This document shows positions 55,429 through 63,923 of a DNA stretch of 64,000 nucleotides, in pieces. Positions within the stretch are counted from its first letter, which is position 1. Each line of letters starts with the position of its first letter. Source of the stretch: CAVRUZ01 sp963724495 (lineage in GTDB: Bacteria; Actinomycetota; Actinomycetes; Propionibacteriales; DAIQRJ01). A program made the position numbers and the translations under genes. Below the pieces are notes generated by a model. It was given only the letters and a program-made list of their open reading frames with translations, did not search any database and was not told the origin of the DNA. Location of the stretch: NCBI GenBank assembly GCA_963724495.1, contig CAVRUZ010000002.1:1364001-1428000 (forward strand), in the 5' to 3' direction.

Positions 55429-55638
55429 ATGAAGAAGATGTCTTGGTACGTCGGCGTGATCGTCGGCACCGCTGCAGCGCTGGTGGTCATCAGCACCGGT
55501 CCTGCCTCCGCCGCAGGGAGCAAGACCTCGGTCACCTCGGGGACGTCGGCCGAAGTCGCCTCCACCTTCCACGTCGGCGGTTCCACCAGCGCCGTCACGA
55601 CCAGGCCTGGCCTCAAGCCGCGGATCTGGGAGTGGTGA
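55429..55638 (+). CDS. Small secreted peptide (69 residues)
   Basis: ATG 55429, preceded by AAGGA, encodes a Sec signal peptide (MKKMSWYVGVIVGTAAALVV) with an Ala-rich cleavage region (ASAAG). A mature part of about 40 residues follows, rich in Ser, Thr and Val (TSVTSGTSAEVASTFHVGGS) and ending PRIWEW. No cysteines and no recognised family. Confidence 0.65.
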   Translation: MKKMSWYVGVIVGTAAALVVISTGPASAAGSKTSVTSGTSAEVASTFHVGGSTSAVTTRPGLKPRIWEW

Positions 55639-55733
55639 GCTCTTGCATGAGCACGAGGTGACATCCTCTTGGAGGTGCCTGTGCCTTCGAGGGGACTCTG
55701 CCTCGAGGGGACTCTGCCTCTCGGCGCTCGTGC

Positions 55734-56144
55734 TCAACCGTCAGATGAGCCGGTCTGGTCCGTGAACGAGTGGTGCTCGTGCGAAACGACCCAGCGGTCG
55801 TCCTCCTTGCGCAACCCGATCGACAGCCTCAGGCGACGGTCGGGATGGCCGGCCAACTCCGCGGGCGTACCGCACCGCAACAAGGCGAACGCGTAGGCGA
55901 CGTCCCCACCGGCAGTCACGTCGAGTGACTCGATGTCGAACATGGCACCGCTTGCCTGCCACTCGAAGAAGCCGGGCCAGGTCTCGCGATAGGCGTCCAG
56001 GCCACGAACGCCCTGCTCGGGAGGTGGGACGTCGAACATGACGATGTCGCTCGCGTGATCGGCGAGGACCCCTTCCATGTCGCCGGTGTGGACGGCCGTC
56101 GCCCACTCCTCGATCAGACGCCGGATCAGCTGTTCGTCGGTCAT
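55734..56144 (-). CDS. SnoaL/SgcJ-like (NTF2-fold) protein
   Basis: A 136-residue NTF2-like fold protein of the SgcJ/EcaC or ketosteroid-isomerase-like type. It begins MTDEQLIRRLIEEWATAVHT and has GDMEGVLADHASDIVMFDVP, then VRGLDAYRETWPGFFEW and a closing RWVVSHEHHS. The histidines at the end are characteristic. Function ranges from cyclase to isomerase; none can be assigned. ATG 56144. Confidence 0.85.
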   Translation of the reverse strand: MTDEQLIRRLIEEWATAVHTGDMEGVLADHASDIVMFDVPPPEQGVRGLDAYRETWPGFFEWQASGAMFDIESLDVTAGGDVAYAFALLRCGTPAELAGHPDRRLRLSIGLRKEDDRWVVSHEHHSFTDQTGSSDG

Positions 56145-56187
56145 GAAGACTCCAGGTGGGCAGGTGACGTGCAGGTCGAAGCCTTGA

Positions 56188-57025
56188 TCAGTACACGAAG
56201 ATCGGCAGCCAGCCGGGGTTGTGCGCGTGCAGCAGCACAGCCCAGAGCACGCAGTCGAAGATCAGGTGCGTGCACAAGATGTAGGGCAGCGACCTGGTCC
56301 GGTTGAAGAGGTACCCCTGCACCAGGGTGAACGGGATCGTCAGGAACGGTCCCCAGCTCTGGTACCCCAGTTCCCACAGGAAGGACACGAAGATCGCGGA
56401 CTGCAAGACGTTGGCCTGCCACATCGGGAAGTGCCGTCGCAGCAGTGCGAACGCGGTGCACATGAAGAACAGCTCGTCCCACAGACCGACCGCGTTCACG
56501 CCGATGAACAGGCGGATGACTTCGCTCGGCTCCCGTACCGACGGGCCAGTTCAGATAGGTGCCGGACCTGATGAAGTAGAACGGCATGATGATCCAGGCC
56601 AGCCCCACCACGATCACCACATACCAGCGCTCGGCGCGTGTCCACCGGCGACCGGTATTGATCGGGAACCGGATGATGTGCCGGCGAAAGACGAATCGGT
56701 CGACGACGTACGGGACCACGACCGCCGTGATCAGCACACTGCCCATCAGCGCGATGTTGCTCCAGCTGATGTCCGCCTCGAGCGAGATCAGCCCGATGAG
56801 GCCGATCCCGAACCCGATCAGCGCGAGACTCTTGCCGAGGTCGCGGTCGAGCAGGAAGGCCGCCACCAGGCTCACCGCCAGGACCGCATAGGCCGACGGC
56901 TGGTGCTGCAGCCCGAACATCAGGAACGCCGACAGCGACACTCCGGCAGCCGGGAGCAGGCCCCACGTCACCCCGGTTCGTGCGGCGACGAACACCGGCT
57001 GAGTCGTTGTCACGCGGGCCAGCAT
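56188..57025 (-). CDS. CPBP-type intramembrane protease-like protein, one frame change
   Basis: A polytopic membrane protein of about 279 residues with seven or eight helices (for example AVLAVSLVAAFLLD, LALIGFGIGLIGLISL, ALMGSVLITAVVVPYVV, WYVVIVVGLAWIIMPFYFI). The C-terminal part has the CPBP/ABI pattern, but the first catalytic motif (E-E-x-x-x-R) is altered to WDELFFMC; a second region retains THLIFD. Proteolytic activity is therefore doubtful. The frame changes at about 56535 (WPVGT, then EPSEVIRLFIG) by one base. Start ATG 57025 is preferred. Confidence 0.7.
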
Positions 57026-57087
57026 GCCATCGGGATGTTCACCCACAGCCACCCCGGATCGCGTTCTGCCACGTCACGCCGAGGTGT

Positions 57088-57921
57088 TCACTCCGGCAGC
57101 GGCGAGTCCAGGAAGGGCAGCACCAGCTCGAGGACCAACGACGTTCGAGCGAGGCCGAAGAAGTGCGTGCTGCCGGGAAGCACGGCGAGCTGGGATGACG
57201 GCACCCCGACGAAGTCACCGTTCACGTCGCCGCCGCGCAGCTGGAGGAACCGGACCATGTGGTTCAGGTGGATGGCGTCGCAGTCCCCGACGGTGATGAG
57301 CGTCGGGGCGGCGATTCCCCTGATGTCGTCATCGGACCAGCCGGTGAACCCCTTGTCGTAGGTGCCCAGCTTGTCCAGCAGATCCTGCAGCCGTTCGGGA
57401 TGCGGCGACTTCCGGCGGTACTCCTCTTCCATGGGAGTGCCGGCGATCATGTCGACGGTCATCTCGCCGACCGCGTCGGTGTTCTCCGACCTGTCACCGT
57501 CGGGATGGAAGGACGCGGACGACACGATCAGCTTGCGGACCAGTTCGGGATTCCGGATGGCCAGGTGCAGCGCGACGGCGCCACCGACGCTGAAGCCGAA
57601 GACGTCGGCCTGGCTCACCTCCAGGTGCTGCAGCAGTCCGACGACGTCCGACGCCAGGTCGGCGCTGTTGAGCGATCGGTCGAGGTCGTTCGTGCGCCCG
57701 TGTGCCTGGAAGTCCGCGGCGATCACCCGTCGATTCGCAGCGAGGCCCGGCAACAGCTCGCCGAACTGCAGGTCGATGTTGAACAGGCCGCCGTGCAGCA
57801 GGAGCAGCGGGGTGCCGCCGGATCCGTGCAGCTCGTAGTACATCTGCAGGCCGTTGACCGGGGCGTACCCCGTCTCCGGCGCGGTTCGCGCGTCCCGTGC
57901 GTCGTTGCTGGGGTTGGACAT
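57088..57921 (-). CDS. Alpha/beta hydrolase
   Basis: A 277-residue hydrolase. The oxyanion motif is LLLLHGGLFN, the nucleophile elbow DVFGFSVGGAVALHL (Ser), a candidate Asp lies in TVGDCDAIH and the His in LPGSTHFFG. ATG 57921 has GAGGAG about 6 bp upstream and is preferred to the more upstream start. It is of the epoxide-hydrolase/haloperoxidase-like general type; the substrate is unknown. Confidence 0.9.
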   Translation of the reverse strand: MSNPSNDARDARTAPETGYAPVNGLQMYYELHGSGGTPLLLLHGGLFNIDLQFGELLPGLAANRRVIAADFQAHGRTNDLDRSLNSADLASDVVGLLQHLEVSQADVFGFSVGGAVALHLAIRNPELVRKLIVSSASFHPDGDRSENTDAVGEMTVDMIAGTPMEEEYRRKSPHPERLQDLLDKLGTYDKGFTGWSDDDIRGIAAPTLITVGDCDAIHLNHMVRFLQLRGGDVNGDFVGVPSSQLAVLPGSTHFFGLARTSLVLELVLPFLDSPLPE

Positions 57922-57993
57922 GTCGGCTCCTCGAACTGTGCGAATCAGTGGCGGCACCGTACGTGCCTAGTGGCGGGCCTCAGAGGACAGGGC

Positions 57994-58518
57994 TGAACCC
58001 GGCCACCGTCGCGGAGACCGCACTACCGCCTCGCCGCCAGCCCGGTCACGCTGACCGGACTCATCCCCAACGCCTCCTACGACGTCTACGTGATCCCGGT
58101 GAACCCGTCCGGCGACGGCGCGAGCAAGCACCGCACGATGAGCACGCTTGCCTCCAAGAGCCACGCGGCGTACCGCGTCCGGATCAACGCCTACCACCGC
58201 GGCCAGTCCACCTCCGACGAGACGATGTGCCGCAACCGCGTGCACTACGCCGCCGTGTACGGCTACGTGGAGCGGTGGAGCAGCAGCAAGGACAAGTACG
58301 TCGGCGTGTCCGGTGTGCGCCCGACGCTGTACCGGGCCAAGCCCGGAGACGGGTGGTTCAAGACCGGCGTCAAACAGCCGACGAAGACCACCGCCAGCGG
58401 TCGGTGGTCAGCCCCGTCGGTGCGGGCAACGTCCATCCGAGGGTTCCGCGCCGCCTGGCGAGCACCCAACGGCAAGGCATACGCGGCCGTCGACTGGTAC
58501 ACGGTCAAGACCTGCTGA
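57994..58518 (+). pseudogene. Truncated secreted fibronectin-III-like protein (C-terminal part)
   Basis: The frame begins just after a TGA near 57991 and reads YRLAASPVTLTGLIPNASYD then VYVIPVNPSGDGAS, the closing strands of a fibronectin type III domain. A basic domain with paired cysteines follows (MCRNRVHYAAVYGYVERWSS, VDWYTVKTC-stop). No signal peptide or complete Fn3 domain precedes it. Either the 5' end was lost or an indel hides it. A GTG at 58090 could serve as a start but would cut the Fn3 domain. Confidence 0.55.
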
Positions 58519-58571
58519 CCCAGGTGCGGTCCGCGCGTTCCTGCGGATCGCACGGCAATCGCTCGCGAACC

Positions 58572-58598
58572 TGTCACAGCCCGCCGCCGGGCGGCGTC
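58572..58598 (+). promoter_or_regulatory. ECF41-type sigma factor promoter
   Basis: TGTCACA (58572-58578), a 16-bp spacer, then CGTC (58595-58598), 32 bp before the ATG of the carboxymuconolactone decarboxylase gene. This is the promoter signature known for ECF41 sigma factors, and the downstream operon encodes an ECF41 factor. It fits the usual arrangement in which the sigma factor drives its own COE-type gene. Confidence 0.75.
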
Positions 58599-58630
58599 TT
58601 CATGTCGAACCCGACGACAGGAGACGAGAC

Positions 58631-59221
58631 ATGACCGGAACCGCGCGCATTCCCAAGGCAGAGTTGAAAGGCATCAAGGGCGGCCTGCTGAAGCTGGCGA
58701 TCCGCAAGAAGATCGGGCACGTCCCCGAGAACGTCGAGGTGATGTGGAATCACCCGGCGGTGTTCGAGGACCTGATGCGCATGGGCGGCAAGTCCGAGAA
58801 GTGGGACCGGCTCGACCAGCATCTCGCCACCTTCGCGGTCATGGCCACTGCAGCCGAGATCGGCTGCAGCCTGTGCCTGGACCTCAACTACTTCATGGCA
58901 CACGACAAGGGACTAGCGGAGGACAAGGCGCGTGAAGTGCCGAGATGGCGTGAGTCCGAGGTCTTCACCCCGTTGGAGCGTCGGGTGATGGAGTACGCCG
59001 AGGCGATGTCCCAGACGCCGCTCGCAGTCACCGACGAGATGTCGGCGGCACTCCTCGCGGACCTCGGCGCGGCCGGGCTCATCGAACTGACCGCCAGAAT
59101 CGGCTACATGAACCTCGCCGCCCGTTCGAATGTCGCCCTCGGGATCACGTCGGAGCACTTTGCCGATGCATGCGGGCTCCCGCCCATCGCGACTCGGCCG
59201 GCCAGGGCGACGATGCCGTGA
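58631..59221 (+). CDS. Carboxymuconolactone decarboxylase (AhpD-like) family protein
   Basis: A 196-residue all-helical protein of the CMD/AhpD fold. It contains the redox CxxC of AhpD-type enzymes (Cys79 and Cys82 in AAEIGCSLCLDLNYFMAHDK), suggesting peroxidase-linked thiol chemistry. ACAGGAGACG precedes ATG 58631. The stop overlaps the sigma factor start by 4 bp (GTGA). CMD proteins are one of the three COE partner classes of ECF41 sigma factors, so this is the probable regulatory target. Confidence 0.88.
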   Translation: MTGTARIPKAELKGIKGGLLKLAIRKKIGHVPENVEVMWNHPAVFEDLMRMGGKSEKWDRLDQHLATFAVMATAAEIGCSLCLDLNYFMAHDKGLAEDKAREVPRWRESEVFTPLERRVMEYAEAMSQTPLAVTDEMSAALLADLGAAGLIELTARIGYMNLAARSNVALGITSEHFADACGLPPIATRPARATMP

Positions 59222-60090
59222 GCGACGACGCATTCGTCACCCATCGACGACTTCTCTTCACCATCGCGTACGAGATGCTCGGCTCGGCGGCTGACGCAGA
59301 GGACGTGCTGCAGGAGTCTTGGCTCAAGTGGGACGGCGTCGACCAGAGCGAGGTGCGGGACGCCCGTGCGTATCTCGTCACGATCGTGACCCGCACATCG
59401 CTCGACCGCATGCGCACGATCGCCAGAAGGCGCGAGGACTACGTCGGCCCATGGTTGCCCGAGCCCTTGCTGACCGCCCCCGACGTGGCAGAAGACGTGG
59501 AGCTGGCCGACAGCTTGTCGATGGCGATGCTGGTCGTGCTGGAGACCCTCACTCCGACAGAGCGTGCGGTGTTCCTGCTCCGCGACGTGTTCGGCTTCGG
59601 CTACGACGAATTGGCCGACGCCGTCGGCAAGTCTCCGGCGGCGGTCCGCCAGATCGCCCATCGAGCCCGGTCGCACGTCGCAGCACGTCGACCGCGCGGT
59701 GTCACGTCACAAGCAGAGACCCGTGCCGCTCTCGAAGCATTCAAGAGTGTCCTCGACACCGGTGACGTCCAGCCTCTGGTCGACATCCTCGCTCCCGACG
59801 TCGTGGCCATCGGTGATGGCGGCGGAATCAAGCGCGCGATGCCTCGCCCGGTCACGGGAGTCGCCAACGTGACCCGACTCCTCCGGGCCGGCCTCACCAC
59901 AGCAGGCGACGCGATGTCGGCGGAGATCGTCCACGTCAACGGGTCGCCAGCCCTGATCCTTCGTCTCGACGGGAAGCTCGACTCGGTGCTGTTCCTCCGC
60001 GTCGAGGGTGGCTTGATCACGGCGATGTACACGGTGCGCAACCCAGACAAGCTGTCCCGCCTGACCAGCGAGTCGACCTTCGCCCGCTGA
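59218..60090 (+). CDS. ECF41-family RNA polymerase sigma factor (SigJ-like)
   Basis: A 290-residue ECF sigma factor with a fused SnoaL-like C-terminal domain. Region 2 is FTIAYEMLGSAADAEDVLQE SWLKW; region 4 is LTPTERAVFLLRDVFGFGYD, then ELADAVGKSPAAVRQIAHRA. The C-terminal domain keeps the ECF41 marks DGGG (about residue 198) and NPDKL (about residue 275), which tune activity without a separate anti-sigma factor. GTG 59218 overlaps the CMD gene, and an ECF41-type promoter lies upstream of the pair, implying autoregulation. Confidence 0.93.
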   Translation: MSDDAFVTHRRLLFTIAYEMLGSAADAEDVLQESWLKWDGVDQSEVRDARAYLVTIVTRTSLDRMRTIARRREDYVGPWLPEPLLTAPDVAEDVELADSLSMAMLVVLETLTPTERAVFLLRDVFGFGYDELADAVGKSPAAVRQIAHRARSHVAARRPRGVTSQAETRAALEAFKSVLDTGDVQPLVDILAPDVVAIGDGGGIKRAMPRPVTGVANVTRLLRAGLTTAGDAMSAEIVHVNGSPALILRLDGKLDSVLFLRVEGGLITAMYTVRNPDKLSRLTSESTFAR

Positions 60091-60119
60091 CATTCGACAA
60101 CGGTCCAGGATCGGTAGCA

Positions 60120-60136
60120 CTCAGGGCGACCCTGAG
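60120..60136. promoter_or_regulatory. Operator-like palindrome upstream of the ABC exporter
   Basis: CTCAGGGCGACCCTGAG, 7-bp perfect arms around CGA, about 80 bp before the ATPase start. A related half-site TCAGGGTGA follows at about 60154. The geometry suits a dimeric regulator. No regulator gene lies adjacent, so the binding protein is unknown. Confidence 0.5.
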
Positions 60137-60215
60137 GGTTCACCGGGGGCCGGTCAGGGTGAGTCGGGCGCCCTCCCCGATGTGGACGGGTGCCGATCCC
60201 GGCGAGGCTCTGGGC

Positions 60216-61115
60216 ATGATCACGATTGACTCCCTCACGAAGAGATACGGCCCCTTCACCGCCGTCGACAACGTCACCTTCACCGCCGAGGCCGGCCGCG
60301 TCACCGGGTTCCTCGGCCCCAACGGCGCGGGCAAGTCCACGACCATGCGCGTCATGGTCGGGCTGACTCCCCCGACGTCTGGAACTGCCCGGATCTCCGG
60401 ACGCCTGTACGCGGACCTGCCCAACCCCGGCCTCGAGGTCGGCGTCCTCCTTGACGCCTCGGCCCAACACGCCGGACGCACCGGACGAGAGATCCTCACC
60501 ATCGCGGCCCTGACCATGGGGGTGCCCCGCGTACGGGTCGAGGAGATGCTGAACCGGGTCAGCCTCACCGAGGAGGAGGCCGACCGCCGGGTGCGCAACT
60601 ACTCCCTCGGGATGCGCCAGCGGCTCGGCATCGCACACGCCTTGATCGGTGACCCGTCGGTGCTGATCCTCGACGAGCCGGCCAACGGGCTCGACCCGGG
60701 CGGCATCCGGTGGATGCGCGACCTGCTGCGGTCCTACGCCGACCAGGGCGGCACGGTGCTGTTGTCCTCGCACCTGCTGCACGAGATCGAGGTGATCGCC
60801 GACGACATCGTCGTGATCGGAACCGGCCGGATCGTCGCGCAGGGCACCAAGAACGATCTCCTGGCTGCGGCCGGGACCGTCGTGCGCAGCGCGGAACCGA
60901 CCACCCTCGCCCACGCCCTCGAGCTCGCCGGCATCGACAGCACGCTCGGCCCGGACGGTGCCGTCCACACCCAGGCACACGCGGCACGGGTCGGCCAGGT
61001 CGCCCTGGCTGCCGGCGTGGCCCTCACCGAGCTGCGCTCCGCCGATGACGCGGGCCTGGAGGAGATGTTCCTCGAGCTCACCGCCGACACACAACGAGAA
61101 GGAGCAGCCGCATGA
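60216..61115 (+). CDS. ABC transporter ATP-binding protein
   Basis: A 299-residue ATPase of an ABC-2 type exporter. Walker A is GPNGAGKSTT, the signature YSLGMRQRLGIA, Walker B VLILDEPANGLDP and the switch His in SSHLL. The C-terminal extension (VVRSAEPTTLAHALELAG onward) is of the kind seen in drug or bacteriocin exporter ATPases. ATG 60216. The stop overlaps the permease start (ATGA). An operator-like palindrome upstream suggests induction by a ligand or stress. Confidence 0.9.
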   Translation: MITIDSLTKRYGPFTAVDNVTFTAEAGRVTGFLGPNGAGKSTTMRVMVGLTPPTSGTARISGRLYADLPNPGLEVGVLLDASAQHAGRTGREILTIAALTMGVPRVRVEEMLNRVSLTEEEADRRVRNYSLGMRQRLGIAHALIGDPSVLILDEPANGLDPGGIRWMRDLLRSYADQGGTVLLSSHLLHEIEVIADDIVVIGTGRIVAQGTKNDLLAAAGTVVRSAEPTTLAHALELAGIDSTLGPDGAVHTQAHAARVGQVALAAGVALTELRSADDAGLEEMFLELTADTQREGAAA

Positions 61116-61915
61116 GCACCATGACCATGGAACAGGTTCGGCACAAGCAAGGTGTCGTGGGAACTCGGATCCCCGCTACCCGGGTCGTCTCGGTGGAGCT
61201 ACGCAAGATGTTCGACACCAGGTCGGGCTTCTGGCTCCTGATGAGCGTCGCCATCACTGCCACGCTCGCGACGGGCGCGGTGATCATCTGGGCGCCCGAC
61301 AGCAACCTCACCTACGACACCTTCGCCGCCGCGATCGGCTTCCCGATGGCGGTGATCCTGCCGATGGTGGCGATCTTGTCGGTGACCAGTGAGTGGACCC
61401 AGCGCAGCGGTCTGAGCACGTTCACGCTCATCCCGCACCGCGGCCGGGTCATCGCAGCCAAAGCGGTCGCCACAGTGATCATCGCCGTGGCGTCGATGAT
61501 CGTTGCCATGGTGATCGGTGCGCTCGGCAACATCCTGGGTACGGCGATCACCGGCACCCCGACGATCTGGGACGCCTCGTTCGTGACAGCTGTCCGAGAT
61601 CGTGCTGGCCAACGTGCTCGGCATGCTCGATCGGATTCATGCTCGGCGTGCTGATCCGCAACTCGGCCGGCGCGATCGTCGGGTACTTCGTGTTCTCGCT
61701 GGTGCTGCCGGGACTGTCGGAGCTGCTGGCCGAGAGCGCCTCCTGGTGGCTCGACGCCCGGCCGTGGGTCGACTTCAACTTCGCGCAGGGTGCCTTGTTC
61801 AACGGCGAGATGGCCGGCGGCCGACTGGACCCATCTGGCCACGGCGAGCGGGATCTGGCTGGTCGTCCCGCTGGTGCTCGGGCTGCGGCTGATGATGCGC
61901 TCCGAGGTCAAGTAG
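61112..61915 (+). CDS. ABC-2 type permease, frame-disrupted
   Basis: Membrane subunit of the exporter encoded just upstream. The protein of about 267 residues has helices including FWLLMSVAITATLATGAVII, MAVILPMVAILSVTSEW, TVIIAVASMIVAMVIGALG, GFMLGVLIRNSAGAIVGYFV and IWLVVPLVLGLRLMMRSEVK at the end. The frame must be corrected three times, at about 61590, 61635 and 61825, each by one extra base; the last brings the TAG at 61913-61915 into frame. The high density of indels here again suggests assembly error, though real decay cannot be excluded. Confidence 0.75.
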
Positions 61916-61949
61916 CCGCTACAGGGACGGTCCGAGGGTCTGCTCACCT

Positions 61950-61989
61950 GCGCCCGCCACCGTCGCCCACGCGCGAGGGTGGCGGGCGC
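61950..61989 (+). terminator. GC-rich hairpin after the ABC exporter genes
   Basis: GCGCCCGCCACC (61950-61961) and GGTGGCGGGCGC (61978-61989) form a 12-bp perfect stem with a 16-nt loop, 35 bp after the permease stop. There is no U-tract, but GC-rich I-shaped hairpins are common actinobacterial terminators. The following 166 bp up to the P-loop gene show nothing else. Confidence 0.6.
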
Positions 61990-62155
61990 GACCATGTCGA
62001 TCTGGGGTTGAAGGGCGGCGCGTCGCCACGGCAGTTGCAGCCTGCCCCGCACTCAGAACGCGTTGGCCCACGCGAGAGCCATGATCAGGGCGGAGCTTGG
62101 CGAACGCTTGGTAGGCGGGCGTCGGCGACCTCCTTGCCAGTCGCTGACACCATCG

Positions 62156-62821
62156 TCACGAAGATGTCCCATCTGATGGACGTGAGTCGTCCCACTGAGC
62201 GCACGAAGCAGTCCCAAGGGCAACCTGCACCCGCTCGGCGAAGTCCCCATCCATGTTGATCGTGGGCAAGCCAACGCTGGTCGCCTCGCTCGCCACTATC
62301 GCCCCGTACTCGCAGATCATCTCGGCGATGGCGCGGAACGTGGTGTCGCGCTTCGTGAAGGCAGTGGCCCAATCGTTTCGCGTCTGGTGGTGGAGTGCCC
62401 CGACGGTCTGATCGACGTCAGTGCGGTACGCGAACAACGAAGTTAGGTTTCTCGGTGCTGTACCTGAGATTAGGTCCGCAACCGCGATGGGTTCGACCTG
62501 GTAGCCCTCCACCACGAACGGGTTGCCGTCATCCAGGGCGTACTCGACGACGTCGCGAATCGCTGACCAGGTCGAGGCAGCCTTGGTGCGGTAATTGCCG
62601 ATGATCTGATCGAGCGTGAAGTTCGCGTACTTGGTGTCGTTGTCCCGGAACGTTCCCGGCAACCGAGGCAGCAGTCGTTGGGCATGCACTTCATCGAGGT
62701 ACCCGGAGATCGCAGTCGTCAGGTAGTCGGCCGGGAGGAAACTGCTGCCTGCTTCCAACGCCCATGCTCGCGCGATCGTGGTCTTGCCGCACCTGGGTGG
62801 TCCGCCAATGAGGGTGATCAT
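62156..62821 (-). CDS. P-loop ATPase, nucleoside/phosphoglycerate-kinase-like
   Basis: A 221-residue P-loop protein with an N-terminal Walker A (LIGGPPRCGKTTIARAWA). The body is not typical of ABC or AAA proteins and resembles adenylate-kinase-like or 2-phosphoglycerate-kinase-like small-molecule kinases: an early SSFLPADYLTTAISGYLDE, FVVEGYQVEPIAVADLI as a Walker B-like strand. The last 20 residues are Ser/Asp-rich. It lies 10 bp downstream of ychF on the same strand, so it may be co-transcribed. Function unknown. Confidence 0.7.
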   Translation of the reverse strand: MITLIGGPPRCGKTTIARAWALEAGSSFLPADYLTTAISGYLDEVHAQRLLPRLPGTFRDNDTKYANFTLDQIIGNYRTKAASTWSAIRDVVEYALDDGNPFVVEGYQVEPIAVADLISGTAPRNLTSLFAYRTDVDQTVGALHHQTRNDWATAFTKRDTTFRAIAEMICEYGAIVASEATSVGLPTINMDGDFAERVQVALGTASCAQWDDSRPSDGTSS

Positions 62822-62831
62822 TGGCAGCGGC

Positions 62832-63923
62832 TCAGGCCTTCGGACGTGAGGTGATGTTGAAGCGGAACTCCACCACGTCGCCGTCGCGCATGAGGTAGTC
62901 CTTGCCCTCGATGCGGACCTTGCCGAGGGACCGAGCCTTCAACAGGGAGCCGGCGGCCATCAGCTCCTCGTAGGCGATCACTTCCGCCTTGATGAAGCCC
63001 CGCTGGAAATCGGTGTGGATGACACCTGCAGCCTCGGGAGCCGTTGCAGCCTTGCGGATCGTCCAGGCACGGGACTCCTTCGGCCCGGCGGTGAGGAAGG
63101 TCTGCAGGCCCAGTGTCTCGAAGCCCACACGAGCGAGATGGTCGAGACCTGGTTCACCGATTCCCATCTCCACAAGGAAATCGCGGGCCTCGTCCGGCTC
63201 CATCTCCACCAGCTCCGACTCGATCTTCGCGTCGAGGAAGATCGCCTCGGCGGGCGCCACCAGTGCAGCCAGGTCGGTACGCAGCTGCTCGTCGGCGAGT
63301 TCGTCGGTGTCGCAGTTGAAGACGTAGATGAAGGGCTTGGCCGTGAGCAGGAACAACTCGCGGACACCTGCGGTGTCGAAGCCCGCCGCGTAGAGCGTCC
63401 GGCCGTCCTCCAGGACCTCCTGTGCGTCCTTCGCGGCCTGCAGGAACGGGATGCGTACCTTGTTGGTCCTGGCTTCTTTCTCCAACCGGGGCAGGGCTTT
63501 CTCGATGCTCTGCAGGTCGGCGATGATCAGCTCGGTGGTGATCGTGTCGATGTCACCACGCGGATCGACATCGCCATCCACGTGCGAGACGTCCGGGTCG
63601 CGGAAGGCTCGCGTCACCTGGCAGATCGCATCGGCCTCGCGGATGTGGGAGAGGAAGGCGTTGCCCATCCCCTCGCCCTTGCTGGCGCCGCGGACGATCC
63701 CCGCGATGTCGACGAAGCTCACGGTCGCCGGGACGATCCGGGCCGAGTCGTACAGGCTCGCCAGTTGAGGCAGCCGCGGGTCGGGTACTCCGACAACGCC
63801 CACATTGGGCTCGATCGTGGCGAACGGGTAGTTCGCCGCCAGCACGTCGTTGCGCGTCAGGGCGTTGAAGAGCGTTGACTTGCCGGCGTTGGGCAGTCCG
63901 ACGATGCCGATGGTGAGGGCCAC
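62832..63923 (-). CDS. ychF: Redox-regulated ATPase YchF (OLA1 family GTPase fold)
   Basis: A universally conserved ribosome-associated P-loop protein that prefers ATP. The 363-residue length is exact for the family. G1 is GIVGLPNAGKSTLFNALT, G3 is VDIAGIVRGASKGEGMGN, and the G4-like region contains FNCD. The C-terminal TGS-type domain has IRKAATAPEAAGVIHTDFQR, GFIKAEVIAYEEL and EGKDYLMRDGDVVEFRFN. The start GTG 63923 was chosen because homologues begin directly before LTIGIVGLPN. Frame intact. Confidence 0.97.
   Translation of the reverse strand: MALTIGIVGLPNAGKSTLFNALTRNDVLAANYPFATIEPNVGVVGVPDPRLPQLASLYDSARIVPATVSFVDIAGIVRGASKGEGMGNAFLSHIREADAICQVTRAFRDPDVSHVDGDVDPRGDIDTITTELIIADLQSIEKALPRLEKEARTNKVRIPFLQAAKDAQEVLEDGRTLYAAGFDTAGVRELFLLTAKPFIYVFNCDTDELADEQLRTDLAALVAPAEAIFLDAKIESELVEMEPDEARDFLVEMGIGEPGLDHLARVGFETLGLQTFLTAGPKESRAWTIRKAATAPEAAGVIHTDFQRGFIKAEVIAYEELMAAGSLLKARSLGKVRIEGKDYLMRDGDVVEFRFNITSRPKA

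Noticed and set aside
55688..55721. Two tandem copies of TCGAGGGGACTCTGCC
   Set aside because: Only two short units between convergent genes; too little to call an element.
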